NCBI GenBank assembly: GCA_001936135.1
Contig: CP012809.1
Coordinates: 3,707,501-3,771,500 of the forward strand
Length of the DNA: 64,000 nucleotides
DNA from: Saccharomycopsis fibuligera x Saccharomycopsis cf. fibuligera
Lineage: Eukaryota; Ascomycota; Saccharomycetes; Ascoideales; Saccharomycopsidaceae
Direction: 5' to 3'
The translations under genes were made by a program, and so were the position numbers. Each line of letters starts with the position of its first letter. The stretch's first letter is position 1. Below the pieces are notes generated by a model. That model was not told where the DNA came from, did no database searches, and saw only the letters and a program-made list of their open reading frames with translations. Of this stretch, positions 29,801-41,000 are shown one piece after another.

Positions 29801-32327
29801 AATCTCTCAATTCAGCTCAATGGGTTACTATTTAATGCCTGATATGAATGGGTCTTCCCCAATAGTTAATAGAAAATTTTCAATAACTTCCATCAACTTT
29901 AAAAATACAAATGAAAACTTGTTTATTGACCCAAATGTCAGTCATATCAACAACACCTACAACAGCTTCATTAACGATGATTCTGGATCTGGCTCAGCAT
30001 CTAGCTCAGGTTCAAGCTCACCAACAGATGACAAAAATAATAATATGAAGAACAATGGCTCAAAGGCCGGGTCGATAAATTCAGAATATTTGATGATGAA
30101 TGGATTGGTACCAAATTTGAACGGATCAGCATCTCATCAATTGCAAGTTAGAAAGATAAATCCTTTTGAAATTTTTGATGATGCTGTCTACAGTAGCACC
30201 GCTTTCTCCTCAATGTGTGATGAGAACGACGATGAAGTCAATTTTCTTACCACTAGCAATACTGTTCTTAATAATAGCACAGGAAATACTGGAAGTAACG
30301 AACAGGAAGAAGTGAATGGTAAAACCAATGGAAATTCAAAGGCAAAATCAGAAGTCAAAAACAAAAATGCTGCTGCAGTTGGTAAAAATAATGATGTTGC
30401 TAATAACTCAACTAATGGAGGAAAGAATTTGCTAGGCTTTGCATTCAAGTTGTTCAAAAAGTCAAAAAGCAGCACTAATATTAATGAAGGAAACGCAAAT
30501 GACGCTGAGGCTACTTTGCTAGATGCTTCTCCCTCTAAAAGCAGCATGATAGAGGGTGAATCACCTAAAAAAAAAGTATTAGCGGAATCACCAGCCAAAA
30601 AGATTGCTGGAAGCTCAAGTCTTGCAGATATCTCACAAAATGAAGTGAGTGCAAGAGAGCCATTGGAGAATTTTTATTGTAATGGGTTACCATTGAGTGA
30701 GCCTAATACCTCTCTTTTGAGATCTGGATCAGTTTATGGAATGAGAAGCGATTTCCTAAAAAAAAAGGAAAAAAGTGAAACATCATTAGCCTTGCTTAAA
30801 AAATCCAAGTCGGTTAAATCAAGGCCAACCTTTGAAATTGGTAATGTGAATTCGAAATCGTTGGTTGATATCAACCGCTTGAGTACCAATGGAGGAAAAT
30901 TGAATGAGTTGATCAATAGTAACAGTAGCTTGACATCGTTTTGCTCAACAAACAATTTAGGCTCTTCTAACACAAGCAAACGAATGTCATTTGTAAATGG
31001 TTTCAAGTCAATACAATCTTTGACTTCAGTTGCTTCCACAAAGACGTCCAGCACTGAAACATCAGAAAAGTCACTTTCGTCTTTTGCATCTTATTTGTCT
31101 GGGAACTCCACCGAAGAACAGACATCGATTGAAGAGGAGCCGTCTGTTCACCTCAAACACAAGACGTCAGTAAAGTCAGTAAAAAATTTCAACAGCTCCA
31201 AAAAGAGAAGCGGAACATTATCCTCTACATCATTAAAATCTTTGTCATCTTCAGTTGCAAACACTGCTTCCACTGCTACGGGATGCTCCAATATTATTGG
31301 GGGCAAACAGCAGGGGCTTGAGTCTATTCCACTACCCCCAGAACTTCATAACAAAGCGCCTGATATTAAAAGACAACTTTTCAAATTCTCTTTAGTATGG
31401 CACGACGATTCATTGAACTATCAGCTTTACGTTATCAACAACTCCGGATTCTCTAAATTCTATAATCCAAGTTCATATGCAAGCTTCAATTCAAACAACA
31501 AATTTCCCCACTATCCAATGCTACCATTTAGCCAGTCTATGGGAATTAGCTATATGCCTACGGACGAAGAGTATACTCATAATACTGAATTAGAAACTGA
31601 AGAATTTGAAAGCGATGTGGAGAATTTGTCTGAGGATGGCGGTGAGGGGCAAGAGGAAGTGTCTGCCACGGAGTCCAGTATCTCGCATGTCTCTGATTCC
31701 ATTCCACACCCTATAAATACTGTGAGTTCAGAAATAGGTGTTAAAGAATTAGATGCTTCTACAAGTAATTCGAGAAGAGTATCGGCTTCTACATTTTTTA
31801 CATGCAGCACAGAATTATCTCCGAATATGACTCCAACTTCTGCGTTTTTTAACTCCAACATGAAAAGTTCTCAACAGCAAGACACCAATACAGTGATTCA
31901 TTCACCAACTCTTTTAGAGGATAGCGAAAAATTTTGCAGCATTGATGCGGTGCAAGATGATAATCAAAAAGTACCTGATAAGTTACCAAAGGTAAATGGT
32001 ATAGGTGGAGAACAAAAGGGGCATCCTCGTAGGAAATTGAGTCAAGAGGAATCTCACAAAAAACAGTTGCAAAAAATGAAAAGGGAAAGAGATACTGCTA
32101 ACGAAACCTTGAGGAAGTGGGGAACAGTTGGTAAGTCATTGAATGAATGGAACGATGTTGTCAAAGAGTATGAAGATTTTGTCATATCCAGAAAAATAGC
32201 GTTTGAAAACCAACGGTTAATGAACTTTAATAACGACGATCATGAAAATTACGCCGACTACTACAATTTAAACTTTGTGCCACTATTAATTGCTGAAGCG
32301 CCTGCCCCAAAAATCAATGCTTCATAA
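26886..32327 (+). CDS. Very large DUF1765-family protein
   Basis: 1813 residues from the ATG at 26886. A low-complexity Ser/Thr/Asn N-terminus (1-115) is followed by a helical region (about 115-1000) with FKKTIGDYKRLSSELSKF, then the block IGKIFALSFFQLKGVSNALLFLLNVR and WVKKWSHFNSDVFVSFLRHYL, typical of the fungal DUF1765 (UPF0592) family. About 650 residues of Ser/Asn/Lys-rich sequence follow. The C-terminus returns to conserved sequence: KRQLFKFSLVWHDDSLNYQLYV and SLNEWNDVVKEYEDFVISRK. Family members are large, conserved across fungi and without a firm biochemical role. I recall yeast Ecm30 as a relative, with hints in cell wall and membrane traffic, but this is from memory. No membrane helix is convincing here. 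It is much longer than average because of its disordered middle. Confidence 0.85.
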   Translation: MDVLKTSHHEDSLLVTKSPTLSYQSLLEPSSASLNSPSPTTNNNNNSSTPPGQQKKLNLPIQSNYSTSTSLLSSFLTYQTTNPTSASSTNLHSSMSNSNAPAANTTSNNNNGPSSAQYSKYFKKTIGDYKRLSSELSKFNNKTGLQRTNHLRLLFLYFLRLQTDEVYYKVPKPHCYKPAITGIKVLVKWWQAILNALIDAKKPVAASQKSVYYECISRIITRYEWKFINENPNNDMLESNDANASEHNKNQQDSNMLVILLTKTLDYSINQLNSKNSASLSLSAFIGKIFALSFFQLKGVSNALLFLLNVRISTILTNYNLFFSDEENYNKIKLLSDEYKGIKNRYPANVQYLVNIDKLTYGMKLDHINSKSFKLDSRDKPNVVKLDFNNSLDEFIAKGRDANADLFGARAGTTTTKQVLGDNDGLQMMKNRTSMDSKKHTLLPPHTLPNKPRINSIQNPSIMKKSKPLVTAPHRKFNFNAIEPPRAPVKGINDPQGAWVKKWSHFNSDVFVSFLRHYLTLTSDALVNGNAEGKMLDANIRAENFLNDPKLNDINALIAAPGFNIIWGHLYDIIVCTINSSTSSNKKSCGNGASGGKSNSGNHWSQRFSTSAAANPFNGNNNMTLNFFSLSSLTSLSSTTDARKTTPLHAIAKVFLTLRDFLYNPRSINERIISKLVITSFDNLLITFARSVSAYDYLKAGYVLDLVQEFVTQVCSCYNAYDDQLFRLESTDADWFDSTKNSTMRCVNFCKAINWKFWLNAVQNMLSTENINCQLKALAFLFNVWDFIPDENNYINRTSTSPMHGFNSSHDPNNFFNESIKNHCHWLKNPNYSIKYNFTSWLVSHKNWSKFFCHWQPLVRSYYLRLIVWRLLSVKLDFMSILSSDLNYSNMDYSSSFATRRQPYSSTSLNSQNALYFSAFKNAKDVTTIDALTPPTTMTAESKIHSDSYINREKIRKIITDRLNFSYEKVIKISQFSSMGYYLMPDMNGSSPIVNRKFSITSINFKNTNENLFIDPNVSHINNTYNSFINDDSGSGSASSSGSSSPTDDKNNNMKNNGSKAGSINSEYLMMNGLVPNLNGSASHQLQVRKINPFEIFDDAVYSSTAFSSMCDENDDEVNFLTTSNTVLNNSTGNTGSNEQEEVNGKTNGNSKAKSEVKNKNAAAVGKNNDVANNSTNGGKNLLGFAFKLFKKSKSSTNINEGNANDAEATLLDASPSKSSMIEGESPKKKVLAESPAKKIAGSSSLADISQNEVSAREPLENFYCNGLPLSEPNTSLLRSGSVYGMRSDFLKKKEKSETSLALLKKSKSVKSRPTFEIGNVNSKSLVDINRLSTNGGKLNELINSNSSLTSFCSTNNLGSSNTSKRMSFVNGFKSIQSLTSVASTKTSSTETSEKSLSSFASYLSGNSTEEQTSIEEEPSVHLKHKTSVKSVKNFNSSKKRSGTLSSTSLKSLSSSVANTASTATGCSNIIGGKQQGLESIPLPPELHNKAPDIKRQLFKFSLVWHDDSLNYQLYVINNSGFSKFYNPSSYASFNSNNKFPHYPMLPFSQSMGISYMPTDEEYTHNTELETEEFESDVENLSEDGGEGQEEVSATESSISHVSDSIPHPINTVSSEIGVKELDASTSNSRRVSASTFFTCSTELSPNMTPTSAFFNSNMKSSQQQDTNTVIHSPTLLEDSEKFCSIDAVQDDNQKVPDKLPKVNGIGGEQKGHPRRKLSQEESHKKQLQKMKRERDTANETLRKWGTVGKSLNEWNDVVKEYEDFVISRKIAFENQRLMNFNNDDHENYADYYNLNFVPLLIAEAPAPKINAS

Positions 32328-32469
32328 GTAGAAGTACTTTATTTTTTTTTCTTTACTAAATGGGAATATCATATTATATCATCATTAAACTTTTTTGTCA
32401 ATTCTTTGTTTCATTTCATTATGTTTGATGTCACTCATCTTTTCAAGTTGAGCCTTTTTTATGACAGTT

Positions 32470-32501
<32 letters not shown>

Positions 32502-35271
32502 CTTTTAGGCTTTTTATGCTTTTCTCTTTTTCATTTTGTTATTGTTATTGTACAATAGATCCGTAATTTGAAAAGGAGTTAAGTGCGTGTGTTTTGTTCT
32601 TGTTTTTGTTTATTGATGGTTTCTAGTTTTTATATTTTGTTTTTGAGTTTACAGTGCTATAATAGCCAAAGTTCAGTTTTTTTTCTTCGTTATTACATCT
32701 CTCTATGATATTAATGTTTCAATTGCTTTATTCGGTTATTTTGTTCTTCTTATTCTGTTATATTATACGATTGTTTAACTGCTTATTTACGACAAACATA
32801 AATCATTATTTAGTTATTTTCTATATTCGTAAAAAGTGGTGTGTTTCATAACTACTACGCCTTTTGATTTGGCACACATACTTACTAGGATGCCACCTAA
32901 GAATAAAATGGCGTTGAAATGGGAGCATTTGAGTGTCTTGAGGTTCCCAGACGCAACAATACATGTATAGCCCACATGGAACTTTCTGATCATAATATAT
33001 AAGGCTAGGCTAGCATGTACATTATAGTGTAAGGCTTTACAAAACGGAAAAGGCAGGCTAATAATAACTAAATTGCAGAGCTCTTTGGCACCTGTCATAT
33101 CATTTTCAAAACACCTATACTTTCTAGCCGTGCTTAACAAAGTTGAATTTTTTTTTTTTTTTTTTTTTTAAGAACAGGCTGATAAATTGCTGCTTTCTAT
33201 AATTATAAATAAATACCAGTGCAGGTTTCTGCATGCAAAGCTCAAGAAAAGCACCGGAAGGCAGCGTAACCAAAAATAATCGCAAAAAGAACAATAAAAA
33301 AAAGCAAAGCAAAGCTGAGCGCCCAAGGGCTTTATAGCCTGCATGTATGTATGAAGAGAATAGCCAAGACAAGGTGTAGTTTACCACGATATAAAAGCTT
33401 AGTAGAGGTACAAATAATTGAAGCTAGATGCTACAAACAATTTGTTGTGGGATCGAGGAATTATAGTGAACCTTAGGCGGAGTTTCCGAGCACTTATCTC
33501 GCTTTGCAATTTCAAAAGCCGATACGAAACAGCCACATGGGGCTATATACGTGATCTCCCACCGGACTGGAAAGCTGGCAGCAGTTTTTCAGGCTGCATA
33601 TATTACTACTGCAATTAGATATTAATATTAGATTTATCTTGCTAATTGCCTTCTTTTTTTGAAGCAAACCACTGCCTTTTTCGAACAAACAGGGCGTACA
33701 ATTCCGGAATTTCGCAAAGCACAGAGACATACATATTCCTGCGTCTTAAGCACCATGTCCCGAAATGCACTAAAATGCAGCTTGGCTTCCTGATTTCCCA
33801 GCGCTTGCAAAAGACCGGGAACACGTAAGCCTGCATCCAGTTAGGGCCATCTATTATATATCCAGAAAACCTTTTATTAGTCAACCGTACCAATATAATC
33901 TCTCGCAGCCAGTTTGCCTGCCACCATCCTTGCTGATCAGCACCATCTATACTGAAAGACAGGGATTTTTCGAGCTATCACTAGTAATGATAGCGGACGT
34001 CATTTCTATAGAGTGCTAGTACAATAGCATTGTGCATTTTCTTGTGAAGGTTTGTCTCGACTTTAAATCTACCTGAGGCTACCCTATTCTATTCTAATTG
34101 TCATTGCAAATATCCTGCCATATATAGTCTCTGTAACACTATTGTGTTAACCTTGTTATCTAATCCCTTTCTCGCAATGTTAAGCTTCAATTGATAAATT
34201 TAACTCTTAAAAAAATAACGCCACATTCACTGAAGCTTGTTTGACTGTCAATGTTGCATGGTGGCATTTCAATTTTTCAGAGGACCTCAGCAAGAAAATT
34301 GTACGCAATAGCTTGAGCGACGGCGCCCGCCCCTTTCAAAACTAAAAAAAGGTGACGACCAACATAAGAAACAAAATGGATCATTAGTAAACTCTCATGT
34401 TGCTTCAAAATTTAAGCAGTTATCATGTTATTTGCTCTCACATCACACCAAGTATAAATATCATATACGCCACATAATAATTCAGTTACATTAAGAAACC
34501 AGTCAGTTGTGCCAAGAAACAATCGCAACCTCAAGCTCCAAATAGCAATTTCTGGTTTCAATAGATTTATCTAAATTAACGCTCTACTATAGCTGATAAC
34601 TTAGCGTCCCAGCCTATGTGAGCAGCGAAGCGAGCGTTTATACGGCCATTTGAGGCGACCAACAAGTAGCTACAAATTGACAGATAGATCAGTATGTCTA
34701 TCATTTTGTGCAGATCATCGGAGAAATCGCACTCAAATTCAATAATACAAAACGTGCTGTTGCTCAACGCCGGATGATGCATATTAACGTCTTACTTGAT
34801 ATGAGCACGTGCACACAAAGAACTCGGGTAACGCGGATTTTCGAATTTTATTTTTTTTATTTTTTTTTCTTTCACGAACTTTGAAAAACGAATTCAATCA
34901 AAAACAAAAAAATAAAAATAAAATAAAACAACACTGATACTCATTAGAAAAAGTAAAACAAAAACAAAGACATAAAGCCAGACGAAGCTAGGCGCTATAT
35001 TAAATCTAGTTTGTGTACATACTGCTGCTGACAACTAATATTGGAATAGTTCTGGGGTTACTCCAATACCTGGTTCTCATACTGGTTCTTTTTGCATTTT
35101 GAGGTACTCTTGTTTTTATTGCCCACAAGCTAGATACTAGCTTTTTACATTTGTCAAGGCACTTGAGGTCCATAGCGGCTGTGCCATATAATCTGTTTCA
35201 TCATTATTTTTAGTTGTGATTATCATAATTTTCTTCTTAGTGGCGATATCGGTTGCATCGCATAAGCTAGA
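32328..35271. other. 2.9-kb gene-free region, DUF1765 gene / BRE1
   Basis: The largest gap of the window. It contains T runs of about 20 bases (32480-32499, 33150-33169), a GC-rich island GCGACGGCGCCCGCCCC (34318-34334), a GGACGTCAT segment (33994-34002) and CACGTG (34806-34811). Several TATA-like stretches (for example 34453-34460) are followed by C/A-rich leaders, as at yeast promoters, but open frames there are under 70 codons and lack protein character. Both flanking genes point rightwards, so this is a long upstream region of BRE1, an unannotated non-coding transcript, or a special chromosomal site. Confidence 0.5.
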
Positions 35272-37395
35272 ATGGCGCTTGATACGAAGAGATCTTTGAG
35301 CCCCATAGACGGTGACAGTGGAGCTAAGAAGCGAAAAGTGCTAGATACTTTGACCGAGGAAGGCCCTCTTACTCAAGAAGATGTCGTTTACTTTCAAAAG
35401 GAAGCAATTTTTAGAAAGCTATCCCTTTATAGGCACGAGCTAGCCATAGTTAAGAAGAGCTTGCAAGACTGGAAACTGAAATGCAGACTTAACGCAGATA
35501 AGTTATCATTATTGAACGACTGGTGGTTAAATACAATTGACTTGTTAGTGTCTCAAGGATTAGTGACTGTTGATGAGGATTCTATTTTGAAATCTCGGGA
35601 GGATGTTCTTTTTATTGTAAATGAACTAAAAAATGACGGAAGAATTGATGATTTGCTAGAACTTAGAAGAAAAATTATATCCAGCATTATAGAGCCAATA
35701 ATAAAGAATACAGAGAGTAAAATTCTGCCTGACATATCCAGCAAAATAACCTCTCTACTGAATGATTTGTCAGCAGAGAGAATCAAGCACAATAGTTTAA
35801 AACAAGAGAATCAAATATTGAAAAATACTGTTGAGGATCTTCAGTCAAATTTATTGAATTTAGTTAAAGAAAATGATAGACTAACGTCTAAAACTCTTAA
35901 AAGAACGGATGAAGCCTTAGCAGAAGATACAAAAGCAGAAGAAAACAATGATAGTGCTCCGGCTACTGCTGATGTTCAGCCGCCCTCTAGTGTTCCTAAT
36001 GGAACCCCGAATGGTATCTCTGAAAAAAAGCCCGACGCTGGCGCCAACGATGAGAAATTGGAAAATTTGATAATTGAAACCAATGAATTGAGGTTAAATG
36101 TCGAGGAGTTATCGAAGCAGCTAAAAGAAGAATCTGCGAAGGCGTTGTCTTATAAACAGCAAGTATCAACTTACGAGATACGTTTATTAAATCTCACGGA
36201 AGATGATTTGAGAAGTTCTATTGTTTATCAAAACCTAGTTTCTAAATTGGAGAAGCTTACAAATGAGAATAGTGAGCTAAGCAGAAAAGATAGTACTTTG
36301 TTGGACAAACTTGCATCAATAGAAAGTAATCACGTCAAGTATAGAGAAGAGTTTGAGAGTAAACTCTTTGAAGAGAAAAAATTACTACAATCTCAACTCG
36401 AAAAGACAGAATCAGATTTGACTAGAGTACGCGCAAATCGTGATGAACTTATTGGCAAGTTGGAAATTATTAAGGCTGATAAAAGAAGCAAAGAATTATA
36501 TGATGAGCTTTTGAGAACTATAGAGGGTCAGAAAGGTGAAATAAAGAAGCTCAAATCTGAACGTCAATATGATACGACAAATACCACTCTTGATGGCGTG
36601 GATATTGGTACTTTGAAAAAGCAGAATCAAGCGCTCATCATTGAACTCAAGGATATAGAAACGGCTTTCAACACCACTCAACAACAGCTTAATAAAAAAT
36701 TTGAAACGGCAATAACGAATGAAAATTTGATAACAAAGCTTAAGTTGGAAAAGAACAAAGCAGATCAAAAGTATTTTGCAGCTATGAGAGCAAAAGATTC
36801 TTTGAATAATGAATTGAAAACACTTAAGATACAGCAAGCAAGGTCGAATGAATTAATTTCCCAATTAAAAGATTTGGAAAAGGTTACCCAATCCAAAATA
36901 AAGGTGTTGGAGAGTAATCTTGAAAATCTCAAAAGTATCAATCTTGAAAAGACCAAGGAGTATGACATTTTGAAGGGAAAGCTTTTGGAAATGCTCAAAT
37001 CATTAGACAATTTGAAGAAAAAATATGACCAGCTCACTAATGAAAAAAAGGTATCCGTGGCAAAATCCCATGAAAATGAAGACCATATCAAACAGCTTAA
37101 GAAAGAGTTGGAGTCATCAAAGTCCAGAACTTCCTCTTTAGAAAAGCTTTTGCAAAAATACCGCAAAAAGGGCGATAATGTTGATTTTAAAGAAGATGAT
37201 TCTCGGATCGAGGGCCTTATTTCAATTGCAAAGTGTTCTATCTGCTCCACCAGATTTAAAAACACAGCATTGAAGTCTTGCGGACACGTCTTTTGTGCAG
37301 AATGCGTTAATGACAGATTGGCAGCAAGACTTCGGAAATGCCCTTCTTGCAACTGTGCCTTCTCCTTTAATGATTTGTTATCTGTTCACTTATGA
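35272..37395 (+). CDS. BRE1: Bre1-type RING E3 ligase for histone H2B
   Basis: 707 residues from the ATG at 35272, matching Bre1 of S. cerevisiae (700). The N-terminus has the family segment GPLTQEDVVYFQKEAIFRKL and WKLKC. Residues ~160-640 are almost continuous coiled coil. The C-terminal RING is C3HC4: CSIC at 655-658, then CGHVFCAECV, then CPSCNCAF, ending with the conserved short tail FSFNDLLSVHL. With Rad6 it monoubiquitinates H2B, which is needed for H3K4 and H3K79 methylation, elongation and repair; it acts as a dimer in the nucleus. It lies next to SNT1, whose complex Set3C reads H3K4 dimethyl marks, but the adjacency may be chance. Confidence 0.96.
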   Translation: MALDTKRSLSPIDGDSGAKKRKVLDTLTEEGPLTQEDVVYFQKEAIFRKLSLYRHELAIVKKSLQDWKLKCRLNADKLSLLNDWWLNTIDLLVSQGLVTVDEDSILKSREDVLFIVNELKNDGRIDDLLELRRKIISSIIEPIIKNTESKILPDISSKITSLLNDLSAERIKHNSLKQENQILKNTVEDLQSNLLNLVKENDRLTSKTLKRTDEALAEDTKAEENNDSAPATADVQPPSSVPNGTPNGISEKKPDAGANDEKLENLIIETNELRLNVEELSKQLKEESAKALSYKQQVSTYEIRLLNLTEDDLRSSIVYQNLVSKLEKLTNENSELSRKDSTLLDKLASIESNHVKYREEFESKLFEEKKLLQSQLEKTESDLTRVRANRDELIGKLEIIKADKRSKELYDELLRTIEGQKGEIKKLKSERQYDTTNTTLDGVDIGTLKKQNQALIIELKDIETAFNTTQQQLNKKFETAITNENLITKLKLEKNKADQKYFAAMRAKDSLNNELKTLKIQQARSNELISQLKDLEKVTQSKIKVLESNLENLKSINLEKTKEYDILKGKLLEMLKSLDNLKKKYDQLTNEKKVSVAKSHENEDHIKQLKKELESSKSRTSSLEKLLQKYRKKGDNVDFKEDDSRIEGLISIAKCSICSTRFKNTALKSCGHVFCAECVNDRLAARLRKCPSCNCAFSFNDLLSVHL

Positions 37396-38040
37396 TTGCT
37401 TTTCTTTGAAAAACAATTATTTACGTTATTTTCTCTTTTTTACAAACTTTCGATGATTGATTGTCGAAGTGCCAGTTCATGATTTGTTTCTGCTGCAATT
37501 GTACCATATTGCTCCCTTTGCTTTTGTACTACATCAGCTTCGAATGATTGGGATATGTTAATTTTTCTGTACTATAGTTTTTGTTGTTTTGGTTTCTTTC
37601 AATCTCCTTCACCTCTTCTTCCTGTTCCCTCTTCATGGCTGTCTTCGTACATACGCTCATATAGTTTTGTCGACATCAATATAGAATCTTCACTAGAGAT
37701 AACTCATACAGCATTTGAGCTTTGGACTATCATCATAGAAACTTGCATGAGCACGTGACGATGTACGGGTTTTTTGTGCGGAAAGCGGTTTTTGGAATTG
37801 AAGAAAAAAAAACAATAAGAGGAAAATCAGAAAAGCAGGCAAAAAAGTAAGAAGTGCAATTCTATTTGTTTGTACGATTTTACTGCTATCTATGCTAGCT
37901 CCATATACTTCACAAGCTTCTCAACACTTTCTTGCTACGAACTCATTCCCAAAGTACTTGCTTTTATATACAGAGGGAAAGCATCATTTTTAGTAGACAT
38001 TGCTAAGTTGTTTGGCTTTTCATGAGTACATATAAACGTC
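37396..38040. other. Intergenic region with a CACGTGAC box upstream of SNT1
   Basis: 645 bp between tandem genes. CACGTGAC at 37752-37759 lies 282 bp before the SNT1 ATG. A TATA-like TTTTATATA is near 37964. I see no gene. Confidence 0.6.
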
Positions 38041-41000
38041 ATGGCGATGCCTTCATCAACAAATGATTCTAAGGGCATCAGCTCATCCACAAACTCAGGT
38101 AGCAAAGCCAATAATAACTCGAGCCTGGGATCGTCACAGCAGATAAACGACTACAAAAAAAGATCCACTATACCGTACACCACCAATACGAGTACAGGTA
38201 ATAACACTGGCAGCTCTTACAGGAGGGTATCGGGGTCTCATCCCCAATCACAGCTGAACTCATACTATCGCTCTTCATACAATTCAAAAAGTTACTACTC
38301 ATCCATATCAGGTAACAAAGCTGAATATGAATCTGTCTCAGGAAAGCGATCAAATTCCTTGATAAATAGCGGGTATTATAATAGACTGAAGAGCAAAGAT
38401 TATCATAGCAGGCCTCAGAATGATGCGTTTTATGGAAATGAGGGAGCAACTGGAAATAGTGGTAACAGCAATTCAAAACCATATTTTAATAAACCAACAC
38501 GCGTGAAGTCTAATCCTGAAAACTTGCATCATAATCCTCAGATGGAACAAGGTCAGCTGTCCTCTGATTTTCAAGACCAGAGTAATAAGATGTCTTCTGA
38601 GCCATCACATAATCATCTAGAATATAGCATAAATGGAAGCGCAAATGACAATATAAGCAGTAGTGCTGCAGAAGAACAGCCCACGCGCCTAAGGCCTTCC
38701 CTATCAATAAATACTGCAAATGATTACAAACATTTAGAGGATCCAAAAAGTGCGCTAGATAAACCCCTTTCTTCTGGGTCGAAGACCTCTAGATCAGGTT
38801 CAAGCTATTATCCTGGTAGTTCTTATACAAATCCAAAGTTTGCAAATTATGGAACTAGAAAATATTACGGTGCTAAATATGGCAATAAAAGTCCAACAGA
38901 TAAAATTATTACAGATGATAGCAAAAAAGTGCCAACAGAAGATTTTACTGAAAAATCGAATGCAGGAGGAGATTCATATTACCCAGGAGGCTCATATTCA
39001 GGCAGCTCATATTCCAAATCTTACAAACAATCAACTCGCCCATACTTCGGAAAACCTTCTAAATCCGATTATTACTCAAACGGTCAAGACACCTACTATA
39101 ACTCAAAATATTTTAACAGTTATTCTGGCTATAGTAACGGATACCCTGGAGGGTATGGAGATCATTATGGAAAACAGTCAAAATCACATTATAGTAGCAC
39201 GCATGGTACACACGAGGGACAGGATGAGTCTCATAGTACTCCACCAGGCTCAGGTGGTAAATTTGGGAGACCAAAGAAGTATGCTAATTGGTATGGTGGT
39301 GCTGCTCCTAACTCCATTGCTTCAGCTAAAGGAAATACACTGAGCTCCAATAATTCTCAAGCATCATCCCCTACTGCATCGTGGTTCAATGAGAAAGACC
39401 AATTTGCCGATGAGCAGACAACCAATGAGTTTCCTTTAGATAAAAACGTTGTTGGCAAAAGCCAGGCTAAGGTCAACAAAAACAAGGATAAGCAAGTGGG
39501 CAACGATGACCCAGATCACGATAATGGGATAATTATGAAGAAGGAAAACGAAGAGGAAGTCGCTGAGAAACAAAGCCAAACCGACGAATTTGACTCCTCA
39601 AAAGCTGCTCGGCAAATTGTTTCTGAGCGCGGAATAAAGAAGAATCAGGTTCAGGCTAATAATGCTATAATCTCAAAAAGTGCCGACGTTGATATAAAGG
39701 CAAAAGTTGGAACCGCGGCCGCTCAAAACACAGACAAGTTGCCGGATGCAGAAGCTAAAGAGGGCGAGAGCTCATTATCAAAAACTGAGATTTTGCACAA
39801 ATCGATTGAAAAGCCTTTGATTGAAAGTGATTCAAAAGAATCATCTTTAGTGCCGGACGGTAAAGCGACTGAAAAGAGCCCAAACGCATCCAAGGAACAA
39901 ACAGATAAAAGTCAAGCAATGGAAAAAGAGAAGATTATTAGAGAAGAGGAAAATGCAAATGAAGGCGATGATTACGATATCGACTCAGATATAGAAATAA
40001 ATTTTGACGAAGATGAAGAAGAAGAAAAGCCGGCTAAAAAGGAAAATGATGAGGAGCAAAAAGTCGCAAAAAGTACTGAACATATTGAACAGGTTCTCGA
40101 CAACGATGGGGGTTCCCAAAAAAAGTTGCTAAGTGTACCTACTGAAGAGAAATCTTCTGTTCACCAAGTTGAAGTGCAAACAAGTAGCACCAGTCCTACT
40201 CCAGAAGTATATAAGAAACTGGAGAGAAAGGCAAGATCCACTGTGAAAAGAGCACCAAAGAAGCAGCATAAAAAGCTTTACATTCATATCGGAGAAGGAT
40301 GTGTTTTTCCTTTAAACAGACTAGAGCAAAAGCTTTTTGATTTGAAAAACAGACCAAGGGAAGAAACGGTTGAGCATCAATCTTACCTATTCAAAAAGCC
40401 AGTTAATGACCTTAGCGAGTATCCTTTCTACGACCAAAATATTCTCCTTCATGAGCAAGTTGTCAAGCCAAAATTGTTAGACGTCTTGAAATTATATCAA
40501 AAGCGTGTTTATTATAAGACTCTTTCTTTGAAAAAAGATTACCAGGAATTGAAAGAACAGTGGGACTTTAAATGCGAACAAAATGAGAAGCAATTAGTGG
40601 AAATTTATCCCGATTATCAAGCGCAGTTGTTTGATAACGAGTTCAAGAGTCATGCAAGTCCTACTGCAGAAGAGAAAACCCCTACCAGTAGAAGACATAG
40701 AAGTCATCTTGCTGATAGTGTTACTTCTGAAGCTGAATTCGAGAAAATTTTGCAGCAAATTAAAATGAATGATCCTTTGTATAGAGCCGAACAGCATGCA
40801 GCTACTATTCCAGATATGATAATCAATCCATTCACAAAATATAGCAAACACTTTGTTAATGTTAATAACTTAGTGCTAGACAAAACATCTTTCATTAAAA
40901 GATTGGTCACAGATCCGGTAGATAATTTCAGCAAAGAGGAGCACCATCTATTTGTTGATGCATACGTTGCTCATCCGAAAAAGTTTGGTAAAATTGCACA

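Noticed and set aside
32328-35271. Centromere as explanation of the largest gap
   Set aside because: No point-centromere elements and no inverted-repeat pair could be seen; the size alone is not evidence.
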